This document shows, one piece after another, positions 8,283-16,731 of a stretch of DNA of 60,589 nucleotides. The notes under the pieces are model-generated. The model had not been told where the DNA came from and made no database searches. It saw only the letters and a program-made list of their open reading frames with translations. Positions within the stretch are counted from its first letter, which is position 1. Every line of letters starts with the position of its first letter. Position numbers and translations under genes: made by a program. Source of the stretch: Dongia_B sp035539075 (lineage in GTDB: Bacteria; Pseudomonadota; Alphaproteobacteria; Dongiales; Dongiaceae); NCBI GenBank assembly GCA_035539075.1, contig DATLJB010000126.1, forward strand, positions 1 to 60,589, in the 5' to 3' direction.

Positions 8283-9302
8283 CTATTGGCTGTTGCCGCC
8301 CCCGTGATGGCTGCCGCCATCGCCCGGGTTGCCGTCGCCGTGGTTGCCGTGATGGTGATGGTCGTGGTGATGGTGATCATGGTGATGATGCCCGGTACTG
8401 CCGTCGCCGTCGCCGGTCCCGCCATCGCCCGTGCCACCGTCGCCGCCTGTCCCACCGGTGCCGCCGTCACCGGTACCACCGTCGCCCCCGTCGCCAGTAC
8501 CTCCGTCGCCGCCTTCGCCGCCTGTCCCGGTGCCGCCATCGCCGCCGGTGCCACCCGTTCCGCCGGTGCTGCCGCCCGTACTGCCGCTCGGCCCTGAACT
8601 CCTGCCGGCGGTTCGCGTGCCGCTGGGGCTGCTATGATGATCGGCACGATCCGAAGATGGCGAGGACGAGGGAGAAGAACCTTGCGGCGAGGGAGGACCG
8701 CCGGCTGCCGTCGCGAAGGCGCCGATATCACCCACCTTCGCATCCGAATCGGCATCCCCCACCATGCCCGACTGCCCTGCCATGACCGTCGTGCCGGTAC
8801 CGACACCGAGCGGCTTCAAAAAGATCTCGCCCTCCAGCACGTCGACTTTGGTGACGCCCTTCTCGCCGACATTGATCAGGATATCCGTACCGCGGATGCC
8901 GATCGTCGCCGCAGGCGTCCGCAGGATCACGCCCTGATCGTTCTTGCCGTTGGAGGTAAAGCGAAAGATGCCGGCGCCGAGATTGACCAGCCCGTTGCTC
9001 ATCTGCGCGTTAGGATCGAAGGCATAGTTATCGAGGACGACCGTGCTGCTTTCTTCAAGCCGCAAGGCCGACCCGTCGACGAAGGTCATCTGCACCGCCG
9101 ATTGCGGCTGCGTTTGCACCTGCTCGTTCTGCACCAGATGATCGTCTTTCTGGACGGGCTCGCCATTGGCGCCCGGCGGGGTATGCGTCGCCGTATTGAC
9201 TACGTCATCGACATTGGCGATCGGTGCTGCGACAGCGAGCATCGGCAATGAGATCATGGATGAGAAAACTAAGAGCACATCCCAGCGACCGCACATGGCC
9301 AT
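8283..9302 (-). CDS. Periplasmic FecR-domain protein with Gly-rich repeats and a His-rich C-terminus
   Basis: From ATG 9302 (GGGGGAGGG about 7 bases upstream) the protein has 339 residues. It begins with a Sec signal peptide ending near LPMLAVAAP. A FecR domain follows (about residues 60-190: HLVQNEQVQTQPQSAVQMTF, TPAATIGIRGTDI, GVTKVDVLEGEI). A Ser/Pro linker leads into a long Gly-Thr-Asp repeat tract and a terminal histidine cluster of HHHHD units. This is not the anti-sigma type of FecR: there is no N-terminal DUF4880 domain and no sigma gene. It is divergent from a CHASE2 cyclase, a pairing seen elsewhere in Proteobacteria, so it may present a periplasmic cue to the CHASE2 domain. Confidence 0.8.
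   Translation of the reverse strand: MAMCGRWDVLLVFSSMISLPMLAVAAPIANVDDVVNTATHTPPGANGEPVQKDDHLVQNEQVQTQPQSAVQMTFVDGSALRLEESSTVVLDNYAFDPNAQMSNGLVNLGAGIFRFTSNGKNDQGVILRTPAATIGIRGTDILINVGEKGVTKVDVLEGEIFLKPLGVGTGTTVMAGQSGMVGDADSDAKVGDIGAFATAAGGPPSPQGSSPSSSPSSDRADHHSSPSGTRTAGRSSGPSGSTGGSTGGTGGTGGDGGTGTGGEGGDGGTGDGGDGGTGDGGTGGTGGDGGTGDGGTGDGDGSTGHHHHDHHHHDHHHHGNHGDGNPGDGGSHHGGGNSQ
8400..8590 (-). repeat. Tandem GGX repeat tract within the FecR-domain gene
   Basis: About 190 bases encode repeated GTGGDGG/GDGGTGG-like units (Gly, Thr and Asp only) and are followed downstream by codons for HHHHD repeats. The DNA consists of near-repeated triplets and short 6-21 base units, so copy number is likely to vary between strains through slippage. 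Confidence 0.8.
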
Positions 9303-9592
9303 CGTACAACCCTCCCCCAAACCTTCGCTTATATCGATCGCGCGCCTAATGGTTGTCAACGACTCCCAGTGCACCGCAACAGAATTACGCGGCGCGATGC
9401 ACCGAAGCCACATTTAGCCCCGCCGTCCTTAATGTTAATGAAAATGACAGCAGGTTCGTCCATACCAAATAACATCTAATGGTCGTGTTTCACGAAGTGA
9501 CCGAGCCGAGCCCATTGCTCTATACATCCGCGGCGGGACGGTTATCCTCGTCACAGGAAAGCCGGATCAGCCGCCTTTCCAAGAGGCTCCGA
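9303..9592. promoter_or_regulatory. Divergent promoter region between the FecR-domain gene and the CHASE2 cyclase
   Basis: The 290-base interval lies between the two chosen starts. Its central part (about 9425-9480) is clearly more AT-rich than the flanking genes, as expected for promoters. If the alternative cyclase start at 9479 is used, the region shrinks to 176 bases. No specific operator was recognised. Confidence 0.45.
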
Positions 9593-11827
9593 ATGCGTAT
9601 CTCGATCCAGCGGGTTTCCGTCCAGCGTGTCCTGCCAGCGCTCATCCTGATCGCTATGGTGCTGTTCCGGATTTTCGACCCGGTCGTCTTGCGCCAGGAA
9701 CGGCTGCAGATATTCGACCTCTTCCAGCGCGCCGCACCACGTCACTACATCGACGCACCGGTGCGCATCATCGATATTGATGATGCGACGCTGGAAAAAT
9801 ATGGCCAGTGGCCCTGGCCCCGCTCCCTGCTGGCGCAGCTGATCGACGATCTGCAGCAGCAAGGCGTCGCCGCCATCGGTCTTGACATCGTCTTTGCCGA
9901 GCCGGATCGCACCGCCCCGCAGGCGATGCAGAAGATCTGGAAGGCGGGCGACAAGGCCAATGCCTTGCGCGACATCCTCGCCACTTTGCCCGACCCCGAC
10001 CGGCAACTGGCTGCCGCCGTCAAGACCGCACCGGTGGTCACCGGCTTCGTGCTGACGCCGGATGCCAATTTGCAGGCGCCGCAACGCAAGGCCGGCGTTG
10101 CCACCGCCGGCAACGACCCGCGCCTCTACGCCCTGGGCTATGCCGGCGCGGTACCGGGCCTCAGCATCTTCGACGATGCCGCCCGCGGCAGCGGCATGCT
10201 CAATTCCAATCCGGATCGCGACGGGGTGACGCGGCGCGTACCGATGGTCATGCAATATAACGGCAAGATCTTTCCCAGCTTGTCGGCCGAGGTATTGCGC
10301 GTCGCCCAGGGCGCCTCGACCTATTTCGTGAAATCGACCGGGACCGGCAAATTCGCCGATTTCGGCCGTTATGTCGGCATCGCGCAGATCCGCATCGGCC
10401 AGTTCATCGTGCCGACGGATCGCAACGGCCAGGTCTGGCTTTACGATACCGGGCATGAGACGCGGCGCTTCGTCTCGGCTTGGCGCATCCTCGACCGGCA
10501 GCCGGTCGATCTGCGCGGCATGGTGGTTTTCATCGGCACCAGTGCGCTGGGCTTGAAGGACCAGCGCGCGACCCCGGCCGAAGCCGCCATAGCGGGCGTC
10601 GAAATACACGCGCAGATAACCGAGCAGATCCTGACCGGCACTTATCTGCAGCGCCCCTATTGGGCGGACCCGGTGGAGATCATCTTTCTGGTGCTGCTGG
10701 GAACCGGCATGCTGCTCCTGCTGCCTAAGCTGGGTCCGATCGGCTGCGCTGTCGCCGGCGCGGTCGGCGTCGGTATAGGCCTTGCCCTCGGCGCCTTCGA
10801 ATACCAGGAGCATGGCTGGCTGTTCGACCCGATCTATCCTTCGATTGCCGCGCTGCTGGTCTATCTCAGCGGCTCGCTGATGGGCTATCTGAAAGCCGAA
10901 CTGGAACGCCGCCATGTGCGCCATGCCTTCTCGCATTACCTGGCGCCGGCCATGGTGGAGCGCCTGGCGGCCGATCCCAGCCACCTGAAACTGGGCGGCG
11001 AGATGCGGGACGTCACCATCCTGTTCCTGGATATCCGCGACTTCACCACCATCGCCGAAGGCCTCGATGCCGAGCATCTCACGCACCTGATCAACCGCTT
11101 CCTGACTGTGATGACAGCAGCGGTGCTGGAGCATGGCGGGACCATCGACAAATATATCGGCGACAGCCTGATGGCCTTCTGGAACGCACCGCTCGACGAT
11201 TCCGATCATGCCGGCAATGCCTGCCGCGCCGCTCTTTCCATGCGCCAGCGACTGGTGGCGCTGAACAACGCGATGCGCGAGGAACATCAGGCCGCGCGTG
11301 AAGCCGAGCAGTTGTTGCTGCTGGAAGGGGAAATACCGACGGTCCCCCTGGAGCCCGTTCAGATCCGCATCGGCATCGGCATCAATACCGGCGTTTGCTG
11401 CGTGGGCAATCTCGGCTCGCAACAGCGCCTCAACTATTCGGTCATGGGCGACAACGTCAACCTTGCCTCGCGGGTCGAAGGCCTGACCAAGTTCTACGGC
11501 GTCGACATCATCATCACCGAGGCGACCCGGCAGGCCGCACCCGGCTTCCAATGCCGCAATCTCGACGTTGTCCAGGTCAAGGGCCGGACAGGCGAGGTCA
11601 CGATCTATGCACTGCAGGATGAGGAGCGCGTCGGCGCGGAAGCGATCACCGGCAGGCCCGATATTTGCCGGCCCAATATTTGCCGGCTGGGCGGTTTCAG
11701 GCGGCCGGCCGCCATTGCCCCTCATATTCCATCTGGCGAGCCACGGCCGCAGCCGCCGCGCCGCCGCAGAGCCGCGCCACCAGGTGCAGCGACATATCGA
11801 TGCCGGCGGAGATTCCGGCCGAGGTGA
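9593..11827 (+). CDS. CHASE2 domain adenylate/guanylate cyclase
   Basis: From ATG 9593 (AGAGG about 7 bases upstream; ATG 9479 is an alternative without a clear site) the protein has 744 residues. An N-terminal membrane anchor precedes a periplasmic CHASE2 domain (about residues 40-340, with APVRIIDIDDATLEKYGQWPWPR). Three transmembrane helices (about 355-435) and a class III cyclase domain (about 470-680) follow. The metal-binding Asp pair is intact: Asp480 in LDIRDF and Asp524 in DKYIGDSL. The VMGDNVNLASR motif is also present, so the domain should be active and probably makes cAMP. The last ~65 residues are basic, proline-rich and overlap the convergent PfpI gene by 131 bases. Confidence 0.88.
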   Translation: MRISIQRVSVQRVLPALILIAMVLFRIFDPVVLRQERLQIFDLFQRAAPRHYIDAPVRIIDIDDATLEKYGQWPWPRSLLAQLIDDLQQQGVAAIGLDIVFAEPDRTAPQAMQKIWKAGDKANALRDILATLPDPDRQLAAAVKTAPVVTGFVLTPDANLQAPQRKAGVATAGNDPRLYALGYAGAVPGLSIFDDAARGSGMLNSNPDRDGVTRRVPMVMQYNGKIFPSLSAEVLRVAQGASTYFVKSTGTGKFADFGRYVGIAQIRIGQFIVPTDRNGQVWLYDTGHETRRFVSAWRILDRQPVDLRGMVVFIGTSALGLKDQRATPAEAAIAGVEIHAQITEQILTGTYLQRPYWADPVEIIFLVLLGTGMLLLLPKLGPIGCAVAGAVGVGIGLALGAFEYQEHGWLFDPIYPSIAALLVYLSGSLMGYLKAELERRHVRHAFSHYLAPAMVERLAADPSHLKLGGEMRDVTILFLDIRDFTTIAEGLDAEHLTHLINRFLTVMTAAVLEHGGTIDKYIGDSLMAFWNAPLDDSDHAGNACRAALSMRQRLVALNNAMREEHQAAREAEQLLLLEGEIPTVPLEPVQIRIGIGINTGVCCVGNLGSQQRLNYSVMGDNVNLASRVEGLTKFYGVDIIITEATRQAAPGFQCRNLDVVQVKGRTGEVTIYALQDEERVGAEAITGRPDICRPNICRLGGFRRPAAIAPHIPSGEPRPQPPRRRRAAPPGAATYRCRRRFRPR
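11656..11685 (+). repeat. 15-bp tandem duplication at the cyclase 3' end
   Basis: Two adjacent 15-base units, GCCCGATATTTGCCG and GCCCAATATTTGCCG, differ at one base. They encode RPDIC-RPNIC after the end of the conserved cyclase domain and lie 12 bases before the stop codon of the convergent gene. Confidence 0.8.
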
Positions 11828-12344
11828 GGATACGGCCGTTATCGATGAAGCGGCTATCGCCGACCACCTCGGCTTTCGGCGCCACCCGACGCAGAAGATC
11901 GAGCGCCCCCCAATGGGTGGTGACGCGCAAGCCGTCGAGCAGTCCCAACCGGCCGAGCAGCAAGGCGCCGGTGCAGATGCTGGCGACGATCTCAGCCCCC
12001 CACGCCTGGGCCTCAACCCAATCGAGCAGGCGCCGGTCCTGCACCGCCCGCCGGCTGCCGATACCGCCCGGCAGCAGCAGGATATCCGCCTGCGGACAGC
12101 TCTCATAATCATGGCCCGGCGTCACACGCATCCCCCCGACCGTGACCACTGGCGCGGCCGCGACGGTATGTACCTGGAAAGAAGGCTCGGTCGTCTGTGC
12201 CGCGATCGAGAATACCTCGAAGGGCCCCGCGAAATCGAGCACCTCGACTTCGGGAAACAACAGGATCGCCACCGAACGCGGCTTGCCACACGCGGTCTTC
12301 AGGTGATCGCTCGTTTGACGAGCGGTACCGACAGGGTCGGACAT
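11697..12344 (-). CDS. DJ-1/PfpI family protein (isonitrile hydratase-like)
   Basis: The 215-residue class I glutamine amidotransferase-like protein has the nucleophile elbow Cys124 in ASICTGALLLG, an upstream acidic residue (FPEVEVLDFAGPFEVF) and the ADILLLPGG strand. These features fit the DJ-1/PfpI group close to isonitrile hydratase and to the sensor domain of GlxA regulators. AAGGAGG lies 6 bases before the ATG. It starts 49 bases after the stop of a GlxA-type regulator on the same strand, whose N-terminal domain is its homologue. The 3' end overlaps the cyclase frame on the other strand. Confidence 0.85.
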   Translation of the reverse strand: MSDPVGTARQTSDHLKTACGKPRSVAILLFPEVEVLDFAGPFEVFSIAAQTTEPSFQVHTVAAAPVVTVGGMRVTPGHDYESCPQADILLLPGGIGSRRAVQDRRLLDWVEAQAWGAEIVASICTGALLLGRLGLLDGLRVTTHWGALDLLRRVAPKAEVVGDSRFIDNGRILTSAGISAGIDMSLHLVARLCGGAAAAAVARQMEYEGQWRPAA

Positions 12345-12393
12345 GAATGCCTCCTTGGCTTCGATAAAGCGGCGCGGACGACCGCGACCGGCA

Positions 12394-13413
12394 TCACGCA
12401 GCCGTTGCGCCGATCTGGAAATGCTGACGGAACTGGCTCGGCGTCACGGCAAGATGCCGCTGGAAAGTGCGCCGCAGACGCTCCGCCGTGCCGAAGCCGA
12501 AGCGATGGGCGATGCGGTCGATGCTGTCGCCACCGGCCGCCAGGGCCTGTCGCGCCGCATCGAGCCGCGCCGCGGCGACGAAGGCGGCCGGCGTCAGGCC
12601 GGTTTCGGCGACGAAGCGGCGAGCGAAATGGCGTGGGCTCATAGCGCAACGGGCCGCCAGGATCTCGACGGAAAGATCGCCCTCGAGATGCTGCAATATC
12701 CATTCCTGCAGTACCTTGATTTTGCCGGGGGCGGTTTCCTGGGCCTGCAAGGCGGGGCTGAACTGCGCCTGGCCGCCGCTGCGCCGCATATAGAGGACGA
12801 ATTCCCGCGCCAGTGCCTGGGCGACCTCCACGCCATGGTCTTCCTCGATCAAGGCCAGGGCGAGATCCATGCCGGCGGTGATGCCGGCGGAGGTATAGAA
12901 TTTGCCGTCGCGCAGGAAGATCGGATCGCGCTCGACCTTGACTGCCGGATAGGCGGCCGCCATCGGCGCGCAACGCTCCCAATGGGTCACCGCCCGCCGC
13001 CCGTCCAGCAGGCCGGCCTCCGCCAGCAGCAGGGCGCCGCTGCAGACCGAGGCGACGCGGCGCGCGGCGGCGGCCTGACGCTGCACCCAGCGAAGCAGGC
13101 GCCGATCCGCCAGCGCGGCGTCGACGCCGGCGCCGCCCGCGACCAGCAAGGTGTCGAGATCCGGCATCACCCTTCCCGCCGCCGACGTCGCCATCAATTC
13201 GATCCCGCCGGTGCTGCGAAACAGGCCGGCGCGCGGCGCGATCAGCGCGACATCATAGGCCGGGCCGCCGATGAATTCGTTGGCGGTGGCAAACAGCGAT
13301 ATGGGCCCGGCGATATCCAGCAGATGCGCTTCGGCATAGACCAGCATGCGGATCTTGCGCAGGACCGGGCCGCCGGCCGGCACAGCCGCCTTTATCCTTC
13401 CGCTTCTCGCCAT
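12394..13413 (-). CDS. GlxA family AraC-type transcriptional regulator
   Basis: I start this 339-residue protein at MARSGRIK (13413), where AAAGGTG lies 6 bases upstream; the longer frame has no family support. Residues about 20-200 form a DJ-1/PfpI-like domain with the Cys elbow VASVCSGALLLAEAGLLDG, and residues about 235-335 form an AraC DNA-binding domain with two HTH motifs (VEILAARCAMSPRHFARRF and IDRIAHRFGFGTAERLRRTF). GlxA-type regulators control catabolism of choline- and arginine-like compounds or neighbouring genes. The PfpI gene downstream is the likely co-transcribed partner. Confidence 0.9.
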   Translation of the reverse strand: MARSGRIKAAVPAGGPVLRKIRMLVYAEAHLLDIAGPISLFATANEFIGGPAYDVALIAPRAGLFRSTGGIELMATSAAGRVMPDLDTLLVAGGAGVDAALADRRLLRWVQRQAAAARRVASVCSGALLLAEAGLLDGRRAVTHWERCAPMAAAYPAVKVERDPIFLRDGKFYTSAGITAGMDLALALIEEDHGVEVAQALAREFVLYMRRSGGQAQFSPALQAQETAPGKIKVLQEWILQHLEGDLSVEILAARCAMSPRHFARRFVAETGLTPAAFVAAARLDAARQALAAGGDSIDRIAHRFGFGTAERLRRTFQRHLAVTPSQFRQHFQIGATAA

Positions 13414-13579
13414 CGGTTCACCTTTCCGCCGGATACCGGCGCCCTCCAACCCGTCCGCGCCATCCTGGGACAAAACTGTTATGGCAGCAATGACATCAAG
13501 GACGTTTTTTCTGCCATCCCTTCCATCGGCGGCGCGGAGGCTGATAGACTGCCGGCCGTGGCGCCGGGATGGCGACGAT

Positions 13580-14386
13580 ATGGGGGTATCGAACGGGATC
13601 GCCGCGATGAAGAACGCCGATCGCATCAACTTCTATCTGGCTGGCTTGCGGCAGCCCGGCGACGGCCGGGGCCGGCCGCCGGCATCCGACGCCCCCGCCC
13701 GCCCGGGCATTCGCTCCGATGGCAGCCAGTCCGGCGGCGCACAATCCGCGGCGCAAAGCGAGCCGGGGCAGCCGCCGCGCAAGAACGTCCGGGTCGAAGA
13801 AGTCCCGGTCGCGGAAATCCCGCTCAAGCAAGCCGCACGACCGACCGGCGCCGGATCGGTCGGGGCCGCCGGGGGCTTCGCGGCCGCCTTACGCAAGCAA
13901 TTACAGGATGGCGGAGAGGGCGAGTTGGCGGCCACGCTGGACCAGGCACAGTTGCGCCGGCTGCTGGAACGCCTGGATCACCGCCGCGAACGCTTCGGCC
14001 TTCCCCTTGACCTGTCGCCCGAGACCGCCCGCAAGCGACAGCGTCAGCTGATCCTCGGCCTGCTGCTGGCCGCGCTTATCATTGCCCTGCAGGCCTCGGC
14101 CGTGGTCTGGCTGTATCAGCGGGCGGAACAGCTGCTGGGACGACCGCTGAGCCCCGCCTTGCTGCTGACCGCCACCCAGGCCGATCTCGACGTCGTCTTC
14201 CGTCCCTCGGCCAGCGCCGGCGACATCGCCGTGCTGCTGCGCGAACTTCAGCTGCATGTCGTCGACGGCCCGAACAGCAGCGGCCGCTATGTGCTGCGGC
14301 CAGAAGCCGGCATCGAGCGCAGGCACGCCCTCAATGCCCTGCGCGACCGCCGCGACCTCGTCTACAGCGCCGAAGCGGCCTATTGA
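13580..14386 (+). CDS. Hypothetical single-pass membrane protein
   Basis: The 268-residue protein starts at ATG 13580 (GGATGG 6 bases upstream; ATG 13607 is possible). It has a disordered, Pro/Gly/Ser-rich cytoplasmic part (to about residue 110), a short charged helical region (LDQAQLRRLLERLDHRRERFG), one transmembrane helix (about 156-180) and a small periplasmic domain. The C-terminal segment (VVFRPSASAGDIAVLLRELQL then VVDGP...GRYVLR) resembles the small alpha/beta domain seen at the end of some anti-sigma-like and protease-associated proteins. No zinc-finger anti-sigma motif is visible. Its 5' end overlaps the divergent regulator region without overlapping its coding sequence. Confidence 0.6.
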   Translation: MGVSNGIAAMKNADRINFYLAGLRQPGDGRGRPPASDAPARPGIRSDGSQSGGAQSAAQSEPGQPPRKNVRVEEVPVAEIPLKQAARPTGAGSVGAAGGFAAALRKQLQDGGEGELAATLDQAQLRRLLERLDHRRERFGLPLDLSPETARKRQRQLILGLLLAALIIALQASAVVWLYQRAEQLLGRPLSPALLLTATQADLDVVFRPSASAGDIAVLLRELQLHVVDGPNSSGRYVLRPEAGIERRHALNALRDRRDLVYSAEAAY

Positions 14387-14408
14387 GGCCGGAAATCCTC
14401 AATAGGCC
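14377..14408. terminator. Hairpin between convergent genes
   Basis: A perfect 12-bp stem, GGCCTATTGAGG / CCTCAATAGGCC, with an 8-base loop includes the stop codon of the upstream membrane protein gene. There is no strong T run, so it may be a bidirectional or Rho-assisted terminator, or may protect the 3' end. Confidence 0.55.
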
Positions 14409-14449
14409 GGTTCTTCGGTAGGTCGCGACCCGCAAGGGGCCGGAGGGCG

Positions 14450-16582
14450 TCATCCCGCGCGAATCTTGGTGATGAAGGTATCGACCTCATGGCGCAGCTT
14501 GACCGCGTCGGTCGATAGCTGGTTGGCGGCGCTCAACACCATGCCGGAAGCATGGCCGGCTTCCTGCACCGCCGTCGATACGCCGCTGATGTTGCTGTTC
14601 ACCTCATTGGTGCCGCTGGCCGCCTGCTGCGCATTGTTGGAGATCTCGCGCGTCGCCGCCGATTGCTCTTCCACCGCCGCGGCGATGGCGCTGGCGATCT
14701 CGTTCACGCGGTCGATGGTGGTGCTGATCGCGCCGACGGTCGTCACGGCATCGCGGGTGATCGACTGCATGCTGTCGATCTGTGCGGCGATCTCCTCGGT
14801 GGCGCGCGCCGTTTGCGTCGCCAGCGTCTTGACCTCGCTTGCCACCACCGCGAAGCCCTTGCCGGCATCGCCGGCGCGGGCCGCCTCGATCGTCGCGTTG
14901 AGCGCCAGCAGGTTGGTCTGGCTGGCGATCTCATTGATGATCTGCACGATGCCGCCGATCTTGTCGGCAGCGCCGTTCAGGCTTTCGATGGTGTCGCCCA
15001 TGCGTCCGACCTCGCTGACCGCCTGACGCGTCGACGAGGCGCTCTCGGTCATCTGCCGGGTGATCTCGGCGATCGAGGCGGAAAGTTCCTCCGCCGCCGT
15101 CGCCACCGTCGTCACGCTGGCCGAGGCCTCGTTGGCGGCGGCGGCCACCGCGCCCGCCTGAGTGCTGCTGGCTTCGGCGACTCCTGCCATGCTCTGGGCA
15201 TTGGATTGCAGATGCGCGGCGGCCTCCGACACCGCTTCGACGATGCCTTTCACGCTCTGCTCGAATCCATCGGCCAGGGCCTGCATCATCTGCTTCTTTT
15301 CCAGCGCCGCCGCCTTCTCCGCCTCCGCGCGCTGATGGCGCAGCTCGTCGACCTCGACCAGCTTCTCGCGGAAGACGTTGATCGCCCGCGCCATCACGCC
15401 AAGTTCGTCACGCCGTTCCATCGCCGGCACCTCGATTGCAGTATTGCCGCCGGCCAAGGCGCCGACCGTGGCCGTCAGGCGGTGCAAGGGTGCTGCCACC
15501 TGCAGCCGCATCAGCACGAAAATGATCACCGACAAAGCAACGACCAGCACCGCCGAAGCGATGACGGTGTACAAGGTCAAATCCCGCGACGGCTGCAGGA
15601 TCTTGTCTTCCGGCAGGTCCACCATCACCGACCAGGGCGTGCCCGTCTGGCCGACTTCGACCGGCTGGAAAACACGCAGCAAATCAATCTTGCGAACGTC
15701 GGAGAAATCCGCCAGGTCGAAGGCCTGGCCCTTGGTGACGCCGTCCTTGGCCTTGGCGAGATCCGGCTCCTGCGCCTCGATCGGCTTCATCAGCTGCTTG
15801 AGATCGGCATAGGCCGCCCAATTGCCCTGGGCGGAAATAAGTGACACCGCACCGGTTTCATAGGGCTTGATCTCGGCCAGGCGATTCTGGATGGCGGCCA
15901 GGTCGAGATCGAGGCCGACCACACCCAGCACCTTGCCGTCGACGATGATCGGCGTGACGAGACTGGTCATGATCACCGTTTTGTCGCCGACCACATAAGG
16001 ATAGGGCTCGATGATCTGCTGCTTGCCGGATTTCTGCGCCAGCAGATAATAGTCGCCGGCCCCCGGCTTGTCGTAATCGGTGAGCGGCGTCACGTCGAAG
16101 CCGCCATCCTTGGCGAAGACATAGGGCACGAAACGGCCGGTCGCGTCATAGGCCTTGGCGTCCGGGAAGGTCGCCTTGCCGTCGGCATTGACGAAATCCT
16201 GGTCCTTGCCGTCGAAAGCATTGGGCTCCCAGGCGGTCCAGACGGCGACATATTGCTGGTTGGCCTTGACGGCGCTTTCCAGCAAGGCGAGGTAGGTCTC
16301 GCGATCCTTGATGCCCTCGGAATAAAGGCCGATGAAGGCGTCGCGCATGGTTTCGGTCACGCGCAGCGCCACGTTGATGTCGCGCTGGACGCCAGCCGCC
16401 ACATGGGCACCGAGTTCCTTGCCCGATTGCACCGACAAATCCTCGGTGGTGCGTGCGCTCTTTACCGAAATCAGATAAGTCGTGGCCGCCAGCCCGACCA
16501 ATAGCGCGACGATCAATGACACGACCATCTTGGTACTCAAGGACGCCCGCATGGATACGGCGCCCGACTTCACGTCCGGCAT
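14450..16582 (-). CDS. Methyl-accepting chemotaxis protein with Cache sensor
   Basis: The start at 16582 (GGGGAAGAA just upstream) gives 710 residues. The order is: TM1 (about 20-40); a large periplasmic dCache-type sensor (about 45-330, with AVWTAWEPNAFDG, PYVFAKDGGFDVTPLTDYDKPGAGDYY and LVTPIIVDGKVLGVVGLDLDL); TM2 (about 335-360); HAMP (about 362-415); and a long cytoplasmic signalling coil containing the conserved hairpin tip EIASQTNLLALNATIEAARAG. The sensor resembles those for small organic ligands such as amino acids or carboxylates. No che genes are adjacent, so it signals to an array encoded elsewhere. Confidence 0.95.
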   Translation of the reverse strand: MPDVKSGAVSMRASLSTKMVVSLIVALLVGLAATTYLISVKSARTTEDLSVQSGKELGAHVAAGVQRDINVALRVTETMRDAFIGLYSEGIKDRETYLALLESAVKANQQYVAVWTAWEPNAFDGKDQDFVNADGKATFPDAKAYDATGRFVPYVFAKDGGFDVTPLTDYDKPGAGDYYLLAQKSGKQQIIEPYPYVVGDKTVIMTSLVTPIIVDGKVLGVVGLDLDLAAIQNRLAEIKPYETGAVSLISAQGNWAAYADLKQLMKPIEAQEPDLAKAKDGVTKGQAFDLADFSDVRKIDLLRVFQPVEVGQTGTPWSVMVDLPEDKILQPSRDLTLYTVIASAVLVVALSVIIFVLMRLQVAAPLHRLTATVGALAGGNTAIEVPAMERRDELGVMARAINVFREKLVEVDELRHQRAEAEKAAALEKKQMMQALADGFEQSVKGIVEAVSEAAAHLQSNAQSMAGVAEASSTQAGAVAAAANEASASVTTVATAAEELSASIAEITRQMTESASSTRQAVSEVGRMGDTIESLNGAADKIGGIVQIINEIASQTNLLALNATIEAARAGDAGKGFAVVASEVKTLATQTARATEEIAAQIDSMQSITRDAVTTVGAISTTIDRVNEIASAIAAAVEEQSAATREISNNAQQAASGTNEVNSNISGVSTAVQEAGHASGMVLSAANQLSTDAVKLRHEVDTFITKIRAG

Positions 16583-16731
16583 GTTTCTTCCCCGCTGATG
16601 CGATTCAAAACGCATTCACTCTTATTGCGAGGCTATCGTCACCCGAGTGGGATTAAATAATAGTAAACATTATTTCCTTACGGGAAAAATCTGAGAATTT
16701 ACGGCTTAAACATCATCCGCGCCGAGGCGCC

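Noticed and set aside
8400..8590. Repeat tract considered as a CRISPR array
   Set aside because: Units are short in-frame Gly/Thr/Asp codon repeats without spacers, inside a coding sequence.
9551..12112. Very long open frame (853 codons) opposite the CHASE2 cyclase
   Set aside because: It is antisense to a well supported gene, has Gln/His/Arg/Asp-rich shadow composition and no domain; high GC keeps stops rare.
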